NCBI GenBank assembly: GCA_018697195.1
Contig: JAGMWU010000037.1
Span: 806,001 to 870,000, forward strand
Direction: 5' to 3'
DNA from: Certhia americana
Lineage: Eukaryota > Chordata > Aves > Passeriformes > Certhiidae
DNA: 64,000 nucleotides
A model generated the notes under the pieces. The model was given only the letters and a program-made list of their open reading frames with translations. It made no database searches and was not told where the DNA came from. Both the position numbers and the translations under genes were made by a program. Below, in pieces: positions 62,597-64,000 of this stretch. How positions within the stretch are numbered: position 1 is the stretch's first letter; each line of letters opens with the position of its first letter.

Positions 62597-64000
62597 ATTT
62601 ATCCTTGAAACACGATACTTTAATTTTTGTGAAGTGCTTAAATTCACCCTTAGTTATATTTTCCTGGTTGGAGTTGTTGGGGGACTGCATTTCCTGGCTC
62701 TGAATTAGAGAAATCTGTCAGTTTGAGTAGGAATGAAACTTGACTGATGCAATCTTATCACAGTATCACCATATAAATGGATCTTATTTATTTTTAATTG
62801 AAATGTCAACTTAAAAGATGCGGTGCATATTTTTAAGTCACACTGACATTATATTTAGAATTTTTCATTAAGTTCTGGGTATGCAGTCCCATTAAAAATA
62901 GGGAGCTAAGTATAAAAACATGAAGTCTTAGTGCTTGCTTACTAAATATTCAGTGTGCAAGTGGGCATTGCTCTGGTAACACCTGTGAATAGAGCTATTC
63001 TGGTACATTTAAAGAGTGTCACTGGCATGAGTGACAGCCACCAATGTATTCATATTATTTCAGAACCCTGCTGATGGAAGGAGCTTTCCTGCAACTATTT
63101 ATCTTTACTTACATCTCAGTCCCATTTAAAATGTTTTTTCAGTTTCAGGAAAGAAAGATCCAGTGATTTTTATTGGTAAAACAAGCAGTGCTTCTAATTC
63201 TGCTGGAATGCGATTGCACACTGTGTACTGGAAATCTGGATACCAGGGAAGTGTTAATCCCTGCAGTCAAGGAATACCAGATGTGGATAGTTTATCTTAA
63301 TTTATTTTGCTGGTTCTAGCCCTAAGCAGGGCCTAGACCAGGCTCCTGTGGTAATCTGTGGCACCTGGAGGCAGTGAGAGCAAACTGGGAGAAACCTGCT
63401 CCTATTCCTTGTTGCAATCTTGTATCTGCGGCTACAAAGTCCTACTCACCCATGTGTGAGCACCTTAGTTGGGGCTTTGACCCTCCAGCTGGCTTTGACC
63501 CTCCAGCTGGCTTCCTGGTAAATCTCTTAAAAAACAAATTCTTCAGCCTGGCGTGTGAATGAACATTCCAGGCTTAAATAGCAGGGAAAGAATCAAGAAA
63601 GTATTTGATGCTTTGTTGACCAGCCAGGAAGCAAGGCCTATTTTTGGTTTTGGTCACTTTGGGCTGTGCTGCAAACATTGGCATGAAGGTCTAGGGGCTC
63701 AGCAAGAGAACATTTTTCTCTTCTTTATTTAAACAGGCACATTCCCAGAAGAGTAACAATCCAAAGTTTACACTTCCAGTGAAATGCTGTCTGAGAAGTG
63801 CTGGAAAAAGAAAGGTATGTGATAGAAAGTAGAGGTCTGAAAAGTAAAGTAGAGCAGAACTAAATGCAAACAGAAGAGGAATTTCTACTACAGAAACTTG
63901 AAGGGTTTTTTTATTAACTATAGGCCTAAACTGGAAAAAAAAGGGGGGGAGGGGGCAGGTTGACTTTTTTTTAAGAGTTGTGCCATATGTTGATTTTAAG
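62597..64000. other. Intergenic to window end
   Basis: AT-rich sequence with an 18-base tandem pair (63475-63510) and a G run at about 63943-63956. No gene was recognised. Confidence 0.65.
63475..63510. repeat. 18-base perfect tandem duplication
   Basis: CTTTGACCCTCCAGCTGG occurs twice without a gap (63475-63492 and 63493-63510). The perfect identity suggests a young slippage event or a polymorphic minisatellite. Confidence 0.9.

Overview
This is vertebrate nuclear DNA, almost certainly from a bird. It has spliced genes with GT-AG introns, long AT-rich introns and intergenic DNA, low repeat density, CR1-type retroposon fragments, and an LTR of a type I associate with avian endogenous retroviruses. 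Two protein-coding genes can be read completely. Both lie on the + strand in tandem, matching the SMAD1-MMAA gene pair known from human chromosome 4q31 (known synteny).

Region by region. 1-437 is the end of an intron of SMAD1. 438-23550 (approx.) is SMAD1: a 5' UTR segment with two small upstream ORFs, then six coding exons that splice in phase to a 465-residue BMP-pathway R-SMAD, then a 3' UTR of about 1.2 kb. 24750-25310 is a solo LTR. 25.3-39.3 kb is intergenic; its most interesting part is 36.0-36.56 kb, an AT-rich block with retained CpGs, a perfect CRE and homeodomain-like sites that looks like a conserved regulatory element. 39.3-39.7 kb is a CpG island with the probable non-coding exon 1 of MMAA. 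40205-45427 holds six coding exons of MMAA, which splice to a 412-residue mitochondrial G3E-family GTPase. 45.5-64 kb has no exon that I recognise. It holds an LTR-like block on the minus strand (about 57.1-58.45 kb), an (AT)n microsatellite, a CCAAT/TATA promoter-like block at about 62.1 kb that is probably another LTR, a CR1 tail and a small tandem duplication.

The two genes are functionally unrelated: SMAD1 is a nuclear transcription factor activated by BMP receptors, and MMAA is a mitochondrial chaperone of adenosylcobalamin loading onto methylmalonyl-CoA mutase. They are neighbours through ancient synteny, not an operon. I found no CRISPR array, no tRNA or rRNA gene, no bacterial-type system and no convincing new protein-coding gene. 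The best candidates for something undescribed are the 36 kb putative enhancer, the 62.1 kb promoter-like block with a downstream splice donor, and the minus-strand LTR-like block. All exon boundaries were set by hand from splice signals, reading-phase continuity and knowledge of the two protein families.
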